Shown here: in pieces, positions 34,289 through 42,547 of the stretch
Layout of the letters: each line of letters begins with the position of its first letter
Position numbering within the stretch: position 1 is the first letter of the stretch
Source: Streptomyces viridochromogenes
Lineage (GTDB): Bacteria; Actinomycetota; Actinomycetes; Streptomycetales; Streptomycetaceae
NCBI RefSeq assembly: GCF_001270495.1
Contig: NZ_LGUR01000083.1
Span: 1 to 64,000, forward strand
Reading direction: 5' to 3'
DNA length: 64,000 nt
Notes under the pieces: model-generated
What the model saw: only the letters and a program-made list of their open reading frames with translations
Database searches by the model: none
What the model was told of the DNA's origin: nothing
Program-made: the position numbers and the translations under genes

Positions 34289-34796
34289 AGTCCCCGGTGC
34301 CCTTCCTGACCTTCTCGAAGGGCGCCGAACTCACGCACCTGGGCAGCTCCTTCGTCTCGACGGGGTTGCCCGTCGACGCCCAGCTGTAGCCGAGTCGGTC
34401 GCGGTGGCCGAGGTCGTGGACGGTGACGCCGACCCGTTTGCCCTCGGCGCCCGGCAGGTCGGAGGAGGTGATGACGCCGGAGACGACGGCCACCTTGCCG
34501 CCGGTCAGCAGGCAGTCGACCTTCGCCTTCGCCCGGGCGCCCTCGCCGTCCAGGTAGTGGCTGAACTCGAAGGTGCCGGTGGCCTTCGTCGGGTCGGCGG
34601 TGTCCTTCGCCGCCAGATGCGCGTCGAAGGAGAACGTGATGTCGTCACCGGCCGAGCGGTACAGCTTGGCGGAGCCGGTGAGGGCCGCGGCCTCCCGCTG
34701 ACGCGGTTCCTCCGACGCGGTGGCGGCGGCCGCGGCCGACCCGGCGGTCAGCAGCAGTGCGGAGCCCAGCACGGCGATCTTCGTACGGCGGTTCAT
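34257..34796 (-). CDS. Secreted protein of unknown function
   Basis: 179 residues from the ATG at 34796. A Sec signal peptide (MNRRTKIAVLGSALLLTAGS, cleavage near residue 24-26) is followed by a beta-rich mature domain with two cysteines, in VDCLLTGG and PRCVSS, likely forming a disulfide. The mature part begins with a charged EEPRQREAAALTGS stretch. No enzyme motif. From memory, similar Streptomyces proteins carry the uninformative name repetin. It is convergent with the MFS gene and overlaps it by 32 bp. Confidence 0.75.
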   Translation of the reverse strand: MNRRTKIAVLGSALLLTAGSAAAAATASEEPRQREAAALTGSAKLYRSAGDDITFSFDAHLAAKDTADPTKATGTFEFSHYLDGEGARAKAKVDCLLTGGKVAVVSGVITSSDLPGAEGKRVGVTVHDLGHRDRLGYSWASTGNPVETKELPRCVSSAPFEKVRKGTGDFTVVPWRPDF

Positions 34797-35106
34797 GGCG
34801 GTCCTTTCCGCAGGTCGATCGGACGGTCCCCACTTTCCCGGCGCCGCGCCCGCACCACATCGCGCCGGGGGCGGGACCCCGCCTCCGCCGTCCGGCGGGG
34901 ACGTCGGCCTGCCCTGCGCCCCCAGGAGGAGTGGGCCTGCGACCGCGGTCGCGCAACGAATCGCCGGCCACCCCTCGTCGCACGCAACAAACAGCTCAGC
35001 GGCGCGCAACGGCTCCTGCTTGTCCGCCCTGCTCAGCCGCCCGTACCGTCTACGTGGCCCCTACACGGCCCTCCCTGCCCCCCCTGCCGCCCGGTGAGGA
35101 ACACGC
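34797..35106. other. 310-bp divergent intergenic region
   Basis: No gene found. It carries the promoters of the secreted-protein gene (leftward) and the amidase gene (rightward). A promoter-like pair TTGTCC (35020-35025), an 18-nt gap and TACCGT (35044-35049) points toward the amidase gene; this is pattern matching only. Confidence 0.4.
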
Positions 35107-35895
35107 ATGCGCACCGCCCTGCTCCAGAGCTCCGGCCGCCCCGGCTCCACCGTCGAGAACCTCAAGGTCCTCGACGAGGCCGCGGGCCGTGCCGCCGCCG
35201 CGGGCGCCGGGCTGCTGGTCGCGCCGGAGATGTTCCTGACCGGGTACGCGATCGGCGACGACATCGCCCGCCTCGCCGAGCCCGCCGACGGCGACTGCGC
35301 GGACGCGATCGCCGAGAGCGCGACGCGGCACGGCCTGGCGATCGCCTACGGCTACCCCGAGCGGGCCGGCGACACCGTCTTCAACTCCGCCCAGCTGATC
35401 TCCGCCGACGGCACCCGACTGGCCAACCACCGCAAGACCCACCTCTTCGGCTGCTTCGAGCGCGACCACTTCACGCCGGGGGACCAGCCGGTCGTCCAGG
35501 CGGAACTCGACGGCCTCCGCGTCGGCATCCTGATCTGCTACGACGTCGAGTTCCCGGAGAACGTCCGGGCCCATGCCCTGGCCGGCACCGACCTGCTGAT
35601 CGTGCCGACGGCGCAGATGCACCCGTTCCAGTTCGTCGCCGAGTCGATGATCCCGGTGCGCGCCTTCGAGAACCAGATGTACGTCGCGTACGTCAACCGG
35701 GTCGGCCGGGAAGGGGAGTTCGAGTTCGTCGGCCTCTCCACCCTCGCCGGACCCGACGGGGTCGCGCGCACCCGCGCCGGCCGCGGTGAGGAACTCGTCC
35801 TCGCCGACGTCGACCCCGCCTTCCTCGCCGCCTCCCGCGAGGAGAACCCGTATCTGAAGGACCGCCGCCCCGGTCTCTACGGGTCCTTGATCTGA
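35107..35895 (+). CDS. Nitrilase-superfamily amidase, DavA-like (5-aminopentanamidase type)
   Basis: 262 residues. The Glu-Lys-Cys triad of carbon-nitrogen hydrolases is in place: Glu41 (PEMFLTGY), Lys110 (HRKTHLFG) and Cys144 (ICYDVEFPE). Length and sequence style fit Pseudomonas DavA, which hydrolyses 5-aminovaleramide. The next gene, 46 bp downstream, is a DavB-like amino acid monooxygenase whose product would be just such an amide, so the pair should convert a basic amino acid to its one-carbon-shorter acid. The alternative amide is 4-guanidinobutanamide from arginine. Confidence 0.85.
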   Translation: MRTALLQSSGRPGSTVENLKVLDEAAGRAAAAGAGLLVAPEMFLTGYAIGDDIARLAEPADGDCADAIAESATRHGLAIAYGYPERAGDTVFNSAQLISADGTRLANHRKTHLFGCFERDHFTPGDQPVVQAELDGLRVGILICYDVEFPENVRAHALAGTDLLIVPTAQMHPFQFVAESMIPVRAFENQMYVAYVNRVGREGEFEFVGLSTLAGPDGVARTRAGRGEELVLADVDPAFLAASREENPYLKDRRPGLYGSLI

Positions 35896-35941
35896 GCCTG
35901 AGCCCCCCGCAGTCCCTGTTTGCGCAAGGAGTCCGTACCCC

Positions 35942-37639
35942 ATGACGTCCACGGTGCCCAACGCCGTCCAGCACGCCGACGAGCAGCAGCCGCCGATCAC
36001 CATGTTCGGCCCGGACTTCCCGTACGCGTACGACGACTTCCTCGCCCACCCGGCGGGGCTCGGCCAGATACCGGCGACCGAGCACGGCACCGAGGTCGCG
36101 GTCATCGGCGGCGGGCTGTCCGGCATCGTGGCCGCGTACGAGCTGATGAAGATGGGCCTCAAGCCCGTCGTCTACGAGGCGGACGAGATCGGCGGCCGAC
36201 TGCGGACCGTCGGCTTCGAGGGCTGCGACCCGGATCTGACCGCCGAGATGGGCGCGATGCGCTTCCCGCCGTCCTCCACGGCCCTCCAGCACTACATCGA
36301 CCTGGTGGGCCTGAAGACCCAGCCCTTCCCCAACCCCCTCGCCGAGGCGACGCCTTCGACCGTCGTCGACCTCAAGGGCGAGTCGCACTACGCCGAGACC
36401 ATCGACGACCTGCCCCAAGTCTACCGGGACGTCGCCGAGGCATGGAACAAGTGCCTGGAAGAGGGCGCCGACTTCTCCGACATGAACCGGGCGATGCGCG
36501 AGCGGGACGTGCCGCGTATCCGCGAGATCTGGGCGCAGCTCGTCGAGCGGCTCGACAACCAGACCTTCTACGGCTTCCTCTGCGACTCCGAGGCATTCAA
36601 GTCCTTCCGGCACCGCGAGATCTTCGGCCAGGTCGGCTTCGGCACCGGCGGCTGGGACACCGACTTCCCCAACTCCATCCTGGAGATCCTGCGCGTCGTC
36701 TACACCGAGGCCGACGACCACCACCGCGGCATCGTCGGAGGCTCCCAGCAGCTGCCGCTGCGCCTGTGGGAGCGCGAGCCGGAGAAGATCGTCCACTGGT
36801 CCTACGGCACCTCGCTCGCCAAGCTCCACGAGAACGGCGAGCCCCGCCCGGCCGTGACCCGGCTGCACCGCACCGCGGGCAACCGGATCACGGTGACGGA
36901 CGCGAACGGCGACATCCGCACCTACCCGGCGGCCGTCTTCACCGCCCAGTCCTGGATGCTGTTGTCGAAGATCGCCTGCGACGACTCGCTCTTCCCGATC
37001 GACCACTGGACGGCGATCGAGCGCACCCACTACATGGAGAGCTCGAAGCTGTTCGTCCCGGTCGACCGGCCGTTCTGGCTGGACAAGGACGAGGAGACCG
37101 GCCGGGACGTCATGTCGATGACGCTCACCGACCGTATGACGCGCGGCACCTACCTGCTGGACGACGGGCCGGACAAACCCGCCGTCATCTGCCTCTCCTA
37201 CACCTGGTGCGACGACAGCCTGAAGTGGCTGCCGCTGTCCGCGGCCGAGCGGATGGAGGTCATGCTGAAGTCGCTCGGCGAGATCTACCCGAAGGTCGAC
37301 ATCCGGAAGCACATCATCGGCAACCCCGTGACGGTGTCGTGGGAGAACGAGCCCTACTTCATGGGCGCGTTCAAGGCCAATCTCCCCGGCCACTACCGCT
37401 ACCAGCGGCGCCTGTTCACGCACTTCATGCAGGACCGGCTGCCCGAGGACAAGCGGGGCATCTTCCTCGCCGGTGACGACATCTCCTGGACGGCCGGCTG
37501 GGCCGAGGGCGCCGTCCAGACCGCGCTGAACGCGGTCTGGGGCGTCATGCACCACTTCGGCGGCGAGACCGACGCGACCAACCCGGGGCCGGGCGACGTG
37601 TACGACGAGATCGCGCCGGTCGAACTGCCGGAGGACTGA
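35942..37639 (+). CDS. FAD-dependent L-amino acid 2-monooxygenase, DavB/IaaM family (lysine or arginine)
   Basis: 565 residues, amine-oxidase fold. The FAD-binding VIGGGLSGIVAAYELMK is at about residues 51-67, with a GGRLRT motif after it and a C-terminal GDDISWTAGWAEGAV FAD contact. The N-terminus (ITMFGPDFPYAYDDFLAHPAG) and much of the body closely resemble Pseudomonas lysine 2-monooxygenase DavB as remembered. The family oxidatively decarboxylates an amino acid to an amide; members use Lys, Arg, Trp or Phe. Arginine 2-monooxygenase activity has been described in S. griseus, so Arg is as likely as Lys. It forms a two-gene unit with the upstream amidase. Confidence 0.88.
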   Translation: MTSTVPNAVQHADEQQPPITMFGPDFPYAYDDFLAHPAGLGQIPATEHGTEVAVIGGGLSGIVAAYELMKMGLKPVVYEADEIGGRLRTVGFEGCDPDLTAEMGAMRFPPSSTALQHYIDLVGLKTQPFPNPLAEATPSTVVDLKGESHYAETIDDLPQVYRDVAEAWNKCLEEGADFSDMNRAMRERDVPRIREIWAQLVERLDNQTFYGFLCDSEAFKSFRHREIFGQVGFGTGGWDTDFPNSILEILRVVYTEADDHHRGIVGGSQQLPLRLWEREPEKIVHWSYGTSLAKLHENGEPRPAVTRLHRTAGNRITVTDANGDIRTYPAAVFTAQSWMLLSKIACDDSLFPIDHWTAIERTHYMESSKLFVPVDRPFWLDKDEETGRDVMSMTLTDRMTRGTYLLDDGPDKPAVICLSYTWCDDSLKWLPLSAAERMEVMLKSLGEIYPKVDIRKHIIGNPVTVSWENEPYFMGAFKANLPGHYRYQRRLFTHFMQDRLPEDKRGIFLAGDDISWTAGWAEGAVQTALNAVWGVMHHFGGETDATNPGPGDVYDEIAPVELPED

Positions 37640-37673
37640 CCGGCGTTCACGCGGGAACGCTGCCGGACCCGGA

Positions 37674-38360
37674 TCAGTCCGGCAGCGGCGTGAGCAGCAT
37701 GCGTCCCGCGAACCCCACCGCCGCGTCCAGCCGCTGGGTGAACTCCTCGGCGACATCCGGCAGTCGGCGCAGCGCCCACAGCGCCCGCGCCGCCGACCAG
37801 GTGGCGTCCCGGGCCCGCTCCAGGCTCCAGGAACCGAGCAGATGGGTCAGCGGATCGGCGATCTGGAGCAGGTCGGGACCCGGCATCAGCTCTTCGCGGA
37901 TGCGCTCCTCCAGCGAGACGAGGAGATCACCCACGCGGTCGAACTCGTCCTCCAGATCGACGGGTTCGCAGTCGAGGCTACGACAGGCGTCCACCAGGGC
38001 GAGCGCCAGATCGTGGCCGATGTGCGCGTTGATGCCCGCGAGCGCGAACTGCAACGGACGTACGCCGGGATGCCGGCGCATCTGGAACAGGGGCCGCCAG
38101 CACGCGGGCGGGCGCCGCTCGTCCTCGGCCCGCTCCGCCGCCGCGAGATACCGCTCCGCGAACCGCACGTCCAGCGTGATCGCCGCCCGGGCGTCCGGGA
38201 ACCGACCGCCGTCGACGTGCCGGTCGACGGCCTCCGTCACGGTGAGGTAGACGCGGTTGAAGACCGCCACTCCGTCGCGTTCGGGCAGGGTCGCGTGGAG
38301 GGCGCGCATACGGGAGATGACGGCATCCACGGGTGTGGTGAATTGTTCGCATTGCGCCAT
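37674..38360 (-). CDS. DUF5995 family protein
   Basis: 228 residues, all-alpha, with the family pattern RPLQFALAGINAHIGHDLALAL (about 122-143) and YLAAAERAEDERRPPACWRPLF before it. The conserved His-Asp set in INAHIGHDL suggests a buried metal or catalytic site, but no activity is established for the family. The ATG at 38360 is the natural start. It is divergent from the GH6 gene, with a 102-bp gap. Confidence 0.78.
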   Translation of the reverse strand: MAQCEQFTTPVDAVISRMRALHATLPERDGVAVFNRVYLTVTEAVDRHVDGGRFPDARAAITLDVRFAERYLAAAERAEDERRPPACWRPLFQMRRHPGVRPLQFALAGINAHIGHDLALALVDACRSLDCEPVDLEDEFDRVGDLLVSLEERIREELMPGPDLLQIADPLTHLLGSWSLERARDATWSAARALWALRRLPDVAEEFTQRLDAAVGFAGRMLLTPLPD

Positions 38361-38462
38361 GGGGGCAGAGTCCCAGCTTTAGGCTGGCGGAAGTGTCGGC
38401 GGGCCCGGCGCTTCCCCAGAACGGGGGAACGCGCTCGCTGTCGGGGGAGGGGGAGCGGGACG

Positions 38463-39674
38463 GTGCCAGGCTTACGTGCCCAGCGACTGGCCGCACGCAG
38501 GTCCGAGCGCAGGAGGGCGGCCCGGCGCCAGGCCATGGTCGTGGCGGCCTCCGTCGTGGTCGCCGTCGGCGCCGCGACCGGCACGATCTCCGCGCTCGAC
38601 GACAGAGGGCGCTCCGACGAGGCCAGGCCGCCCGAGGTGACGCGCTCACCGGGCCTGGAGTCCCTGCCGCTCGTGCCCTCGCCCTCCCCGTCGACCACGA
38701 GGTCACCTTCGCCGACGCCCGCTTCACCGACTCCGAGGAAGAAGGCCGGGCCGGCGAGCCCTACACCCTCGCCGACCAGGACCGAGCGGACGCGGCAGCC
38801 GGCCGTGGCGTCCGCGCGCCTCTACCGCCACCCCGACTCCCAGGTGCTGGAGTGGATCCGCGGCAACTCCGGCGACCCGCGGCACGCCGTCATCGAGGCC
38901 CGTATCGCCGCCCAGCCCGCCGCGGTCTGGTTCGCCGACTTCACGCCGGACACCATCACCGCCCGGGTCCGCGCGGTCACTTCCGGCGGGTCGGCGCTCG
39001 GGCGGGTGCCGGTGGTCGTGCCGTACGCGATCCCGGACCGTGACTGCGGCGGGCACTCCCAGGGCGGGGCGCCCGACCTGGACGCGTACGACGCCTGGAT
39101 CGACAGGTTCGCCGCCGGGCTCGGCTCCTCCGACGTCATCGTGATCCTGGAGCCCGACTCCGTCGCCCAGTCAGAGTGCCTCTCCGCCGCCGAACGCGCC
39201 GACCGCTTCGCCTCGTTGGCCCGCGCGGGCCGCGCCTTCAAGGAGGCGAACCCCAAGGCGCGCGTCTACTACGACGCCGGGCACTCCGGCTGGAACGCGC
39301 CCGGCAAACAGGCGGAGTGGCTGCGGCGGGCCGGCGCCGCCTCGACCGCGTCGTCCGACGGCGTCTTCAGCAACGTCTCCAACTTCCACGCCACGACCGA
39401 CGAGATCGCCTACGACCGACAGGTCCTCGACGCCCTCGGCGGCCCCGCGAGCCTCGGAGCCGTCATCGACACCAGCCGCAACGGCGCCGGGGCCCCGGCC
39501 GACGGGGAGTGGTGCGACCCCGCCGGCCGCAAGCTGGGCCGGGCGCCGACCCTCAGCACCGGCGAGGCACGGATCGACGGCTATCTGTGGGTGAAGCTGC
39601 CGGGAGAGTCGGACGGCTGCAAGGGGCGGCCGGGGACCTTCACGGCGTCCTACGCCTACGACTTGGCGCGCTGA
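38463..39674 (+). CDS. Glycoside hydrolase family 6 enzyme (endoglucanase/cellobiohydrolase type), secreted
   Basis: 403 residues. A basic N-terminus and hydrophobic helix (about 25-45) act as signal or anchor, followed by a Pro/Ser/Thr linker (about 60-115) and a GH6 domain (about 120-400). GH6 landmarks include VVVPYAIPDRDCGGHS, VIVILEPDSVAQ (catalytic Asp region), YDAGHSGW, NVSNF and the C-terminal WVKLPGESDG. It hydrolyses beta-1,4-glucan by inversion. The GTG at 38463 has a strong GGAG Shine-Dalgarno sequence. With this start, codon 4 is TTA, so translation would need the bldA tRNA. Its 3' end overlaps the convergent permease by 19 bp. Confidence 0.88.
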   Translation: MPGLRAQRLAARRSERRRAARRQAMVVAASVVVAVGAATGTISALDDRGRSDEARPPEVTRSPGLESLPLVPSPSPSTTRSPSPTPASPTPRKKAGPASPTPSPTRTERTRQPAVASARLYRHPDSQVLEWIRGNSGDPRHAVIEARIAAQPAAVWFADFTPDTITARVRAVTSGGSALGRVPVVVPYAIPDRDCGGHSQGGAPDLDAYDAWIDRFAAGLGSSDVIVILEPDSVAQSECLSAAERADRFASLARAGRAFKEANPKARVYYDAGHSGWNAPGKQAEWLRRAGAASTASSDGVFSNVSNFHATTDEIAYDRQVLDALGGPASLGAVIDTSRNGAGAPADGEWCDPAGRKLGRAPTLSTGEARIDGYLWVKLPGESDGCKGRPGTFTASYAYDLAR

Positions 39675-41083
39675 GTCCCGTCGCCGGTGGCACTCCCGTC
39701 GCCGGGCCGGCCCTCCTCGTCGTACGACGACGTGCCCTCGTCGAGCAGCGGGTGCTGCGTCTTGAGGTGGGCCGGGGCGAAGGCCCGCAGGGCGTGGTAG
39801 CCGGTGATGACGACGAGCGTGCCCAGCGCGATGCCGCTGAGCTGGAAGGTGTCGGTGAACTCCATGGTGACGTTGCCGACGCCGATGATGATGCCCGCGG
39901 CGGCCGGGACGAGGTTGAGCGGATTGCGCAGGTCCACCTTGGAGTTGATCCAGATCTGGGCGCCGAGCAGGCCGATCATGCCGTACAGGATGACGGTGAT
40001 GCCGCCGAGGACACCGCCCGGGATGGCGGCCACGACCGCGCCGAACTTGGGGCAGACGCCGAAGAGCAGGGCGAAGCCGGCGGCGGCCCAGTAGGCGGCG
40101 GTCGAGTAGACGCGGGTCGCGGCCATCACGCCGATGTTCTCGGAGTAGGTGGTGTTGGGCGGGCCGCCCACCGACGTGGAGAGCATCGAGGCGACGCCGT
40201 CCGCGGAGATCGCGGTGCCCAGCCTGCCGTCCAGGTTGTCGCCTGTCATCTCGCCGACCGCCTTGACGTGCCCGGCGTTCTCGGCCACCAGGGCGATGAC
40301 GACGGGCAGCGCCACCAGGATCGCCGACCACTGGAAGGACGGGCCGTGCAGATCCGGCAGGCCGACCCAGTCGGCCTTGCCGACGCCGGAGAGGTCGAGG
40401 CGCCAGTGGTCGGTGAGCTTGCCGCTCGCGTCGACCGAGTGGATCCTGCCGAAGATCCGGTCGAAGGCCCAGGAGATGCCGTAGCCGAAGACCAGGCCCA
40501 GGAAGATCGCGATACGGGACCAGAATCCGCGCAGACAGACGACCGCGAGCCCGGTGAACAGCATCACCAGCAAGGCCGTCCACTGGTCCTGCGGCCAGTA
40601 CGTGGCGGCCGTCACCGGGGCGAGGTTGAAGCCGATCAGCATCACGACGGCACCGGTGACGATCGGGGGCATCGTGGCGTGGATGATCCGCGCGCCGAAG
40701 CGCCGCACCGCGAGACCGACCAGGAACAGCACGACACCGACGACGAAGACCGCGCCGGTGACGGTCGCGCTCGTACCGCCGTCGGCCCGGATGACCGCGG
40801 CGACACCGACGAAGGAGAGGGAGCAGCCGAGGTAGCTGGGCACCCGGCCACGGGTGGCGAGCAGGAAGACGAGCGTCGCCACGCCGGACATCATGATCGC
40901 CAGGTTGGGGTCGAGCCCCATCAGGACCGGCGCCACGAAGGACGCGCCGAACATGGCCACCACATGCTGGGCGCCGAGCCCGACGGTGCGGGGCCACGAG
41001 AGCCGTTCGTCGGGGCGGACCACCGCTCCGGGCGCCGGCGTGCGTCCATCGCCGTGCAGTTTCCAGCGGACGCCGAGATCCAT
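39656..41083 (-). CDS. NCS2 uracil/xanthine permease (UraA/PyrP type)
   Basis: 475 residues with about 14 membrane helices. NCS2 signatures: VALVAENAGHVKAVGEMTG, containing the helix 8 glutamate, and GGPPNTTYSENIGVMAATRV, containing the helix 10 glutamate. The QH motif is in helix 1 (GLGAQHVVAMFG). It imports uracil with protons, fitting salvage alongside the de novo pyr operon, but it is unlinked to pyrR. It is convergent with the GH6 gene and overlaps its 3' end. The C-terminal tail is hydrophilic. Confidence 0.93.
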   Translation of the reverse strand: MDLGVRWKLHGDGRTPAPGAVVRPDERLSWPRTVGLGAQHVVAMFGASFVAPVLMGLDPNLAIMMSGVATLVFLLATRGRVPSYLGCSLSFVGVAAVIRADGGTSATVTGAVFVVGVVLFLVGLAVRRFGARIIHATMPPIVTGAVVMLIGFNLAPVTAATYWPQDQWTALLVMLFTGLAVVCLRGFWSRIAIFLGLVFGYGISWAFDRIFGRIHSVDASGKLTDHWRLDLSGVGKADWVGLPDLHGPSFQWSAILVALPVVIALVAENAGHVKAVGEMTGDNLDGRLGTAISADGVASMLSTSVGGPPNTTYSENIGVMAATRVYSTAAYWAAAGFALLFGVCPKFGAVVAAIPGGVLGGITVILYGMIGLLGAQIWINSKVDLRNPLNLVPAAAGIIIGVGNVTMEFTDTFQLSGIALGTLVVITGYHALRAFAPAHLKTQHPLLDEGTSSYDEEGRPGDGSATGDGTQRAKS

Positions 41084-41194
41084 GGTGCGGTTTCGCTTTC
41101 GTCGTGCCTGTGGGGGACCGGACCATTGTCAGGTACGTGGAGAGCCGGTCCGGTCGGGGCTGACGAGGACCGACCACGCCGTGGAGCGAGGCAT

Positions 41195-42406
41195 TCAGGG
41201 CCGCGGGTCGGGAACCGCCGTGTCCGGGCGGCCGGCCTTCGGGCGGTCACGGTCGCCCGTGCGCAGGACCCGCGCGAACACGACGATGCCCGACGACAGC
41301 ACGGTCACCAGGCAGAAGGACACCACCAGACTGGTGGCCTGGGCGATTCCGCCGATCGCGCTCGGTGCGATCAGCCCCGAGGTGTAGGTGATCGTCGCGA
41401 CGCCCGCGATGGCCAGCGAGGGGTTGCTGCCACTGCGGCCCGCGGCCGCGAAGCACAGCGGAACGACCACCGCGATGCCCAGCCCCAGCAGCGCGAACCC
41501 GGCCATCGCCGGCGCCGGTTGGTCCGACACCACGATCAGCAGTCCGCCGAGCGTCGCGAGGAGGCCGCTGAACCGGACCGTGCGCACCGCGCCGTAGCGG
41601 TCCACCACCCTGTCGCCGACGAACCGGGCGAGCGCCATGGTGAGCGTGAAGCCGGTCGTGCACGCCGCCGCGAGACCGGCCGAGGTGTCCAACTGGTCCC
41701 GCAGATAGACCGCCGACCAGTCCAGGCTCGCGCCCTCCGCGAAGACCGCGCAGAACCCGACCGCGCCGATCAGCAGCGCCGACCGGGGCGGCAGCGCGAA
41801 CCGGGGCGGCGGCTCCTCGTCCTCGGCGGGCTGGAGGTCGAGCACCCACTGACAGGCCACAGTGCCGAAGACGGTGAGGGCCACCGCGGCCAGCGCGTGG
41901 TGCAGCCGGGCGTCCGAACCGAGGTGCGCCGCGAGCGTGCCGGCGGCCGAGCCGATCAGGGCGCCCGCGCTCCACATGCCGTGCAGCCCGGACATGATCG
42001 ACCGGCCGAGGCGGTTCTCGACCTCGACGCCGAGCGCGTTCATCGCCACGTCCGCCATGCCCGCCGTGGCGCCGTAGGTGAACAGGGCCAGGCACAGGGT
42101 CAGCAGGTTGGGGGCGAGGGAGGGCAGGGTGAGGGCCATTGTCCACAGCGCGATCAGTCCGCGCAGGGCGTTGCGGGCGCCGAAGCGATGGCTGATGCTG
42201 CCCGCCAACGGCATCGCGACGGAGGCGCCGAGCGCGGGGAAGGCGAGCGCCAGCCCCAGTTGGCCCGCACTCACCCCGGCGTGGTCCTGGATCCACGGCA
42301 CACGCGTCGCGAACGAGCCGGTGACGGCGCCGTGCACGGCGAAGACGGCCGCCACGGCGTACCGGGCGCGCCGCACGTCGCGCGGTTCGTAGACCACCTC
42401 ACTCAT
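41195..42406 (-). CDS. MFS transporter, ROK-linked
   Basis: 403 residues with 12 predicted helices. Helix 1 to loop 2-3 reads FAVHGAVTGSFATRVPWIQDHAG ... GSISHRFGARNAL, as in YbjJ-like MFS proteins. It is divergent from a ROK-family regulator, and a perfect 8-bp palindrome lies in the 141-bp gap, so the regulator probably controls it. A sugar or sugar-like substrate is likely but unproven. Confidence 0.88.
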   Translation of the reverse strand: MSEVVYEPRDVRRARYAVAAVFAVHGAVTGSFATRVPWIQDHAGVSAGQLGLALAFPALGASVAMPLAGSISHRFGARNALRGLIALWTMALTLPSLAPNLLTLCLALFTYGATAGMADVAMNALGVEVENRLGRSIMSGLHGMWSAGALIGSAAGTLAAHLGSDARLHHALAAVALTVFGTVACQWVLDLQPAEDEEPPPRFALPPRSALLIGAVGFCAVFAEGASLDWSAVYLRDQLDTSAGLAAACTTGFTLTMALARFVGDRVVDRYGAVRTVRFSGLLATLGGLLIVVSDQPAPAMAGFALLGLGIAVVVPLCFAAAGRSGSNPSLAIAGVATITYTSGLIAPSAIGGIAQATSLVVSFCLVTVLSSGIVVFARVLRTGDRDRPKAGRPDTAVPDPRP

Positions 42407-42457
42407 TGTCCGGCCCCTCCCGGTCTTCGCCCGGCACGCTCTGACGCCGCGCGTAAA

Positions 42458-42480
42458 CTATCAGGGTCCCTGCCTGATAG
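42458..42480. promoter_or_regulatory. Palindromic operator between MFS and ROK genes
   Basis: CTATCAGG (42458-42465), a 7-nt spacer GTCCCTG, then CCTGATAG (42473-42480): a perfect dyad in the divergent promoter region. It lies 52 bp before the MFS start and 68 bp before the ROK start, in unusually AT-rich sequence for this genome. It is the likely ROK binding site. Confidence 0.75.
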
Positions 42481-42547
42481 ATAGGGGGCATGAGAGGGCG
42501 TCCCGGTCGCCCGCCGCCCGGCCCCACTGATCTGGAAGGATCCCGGC

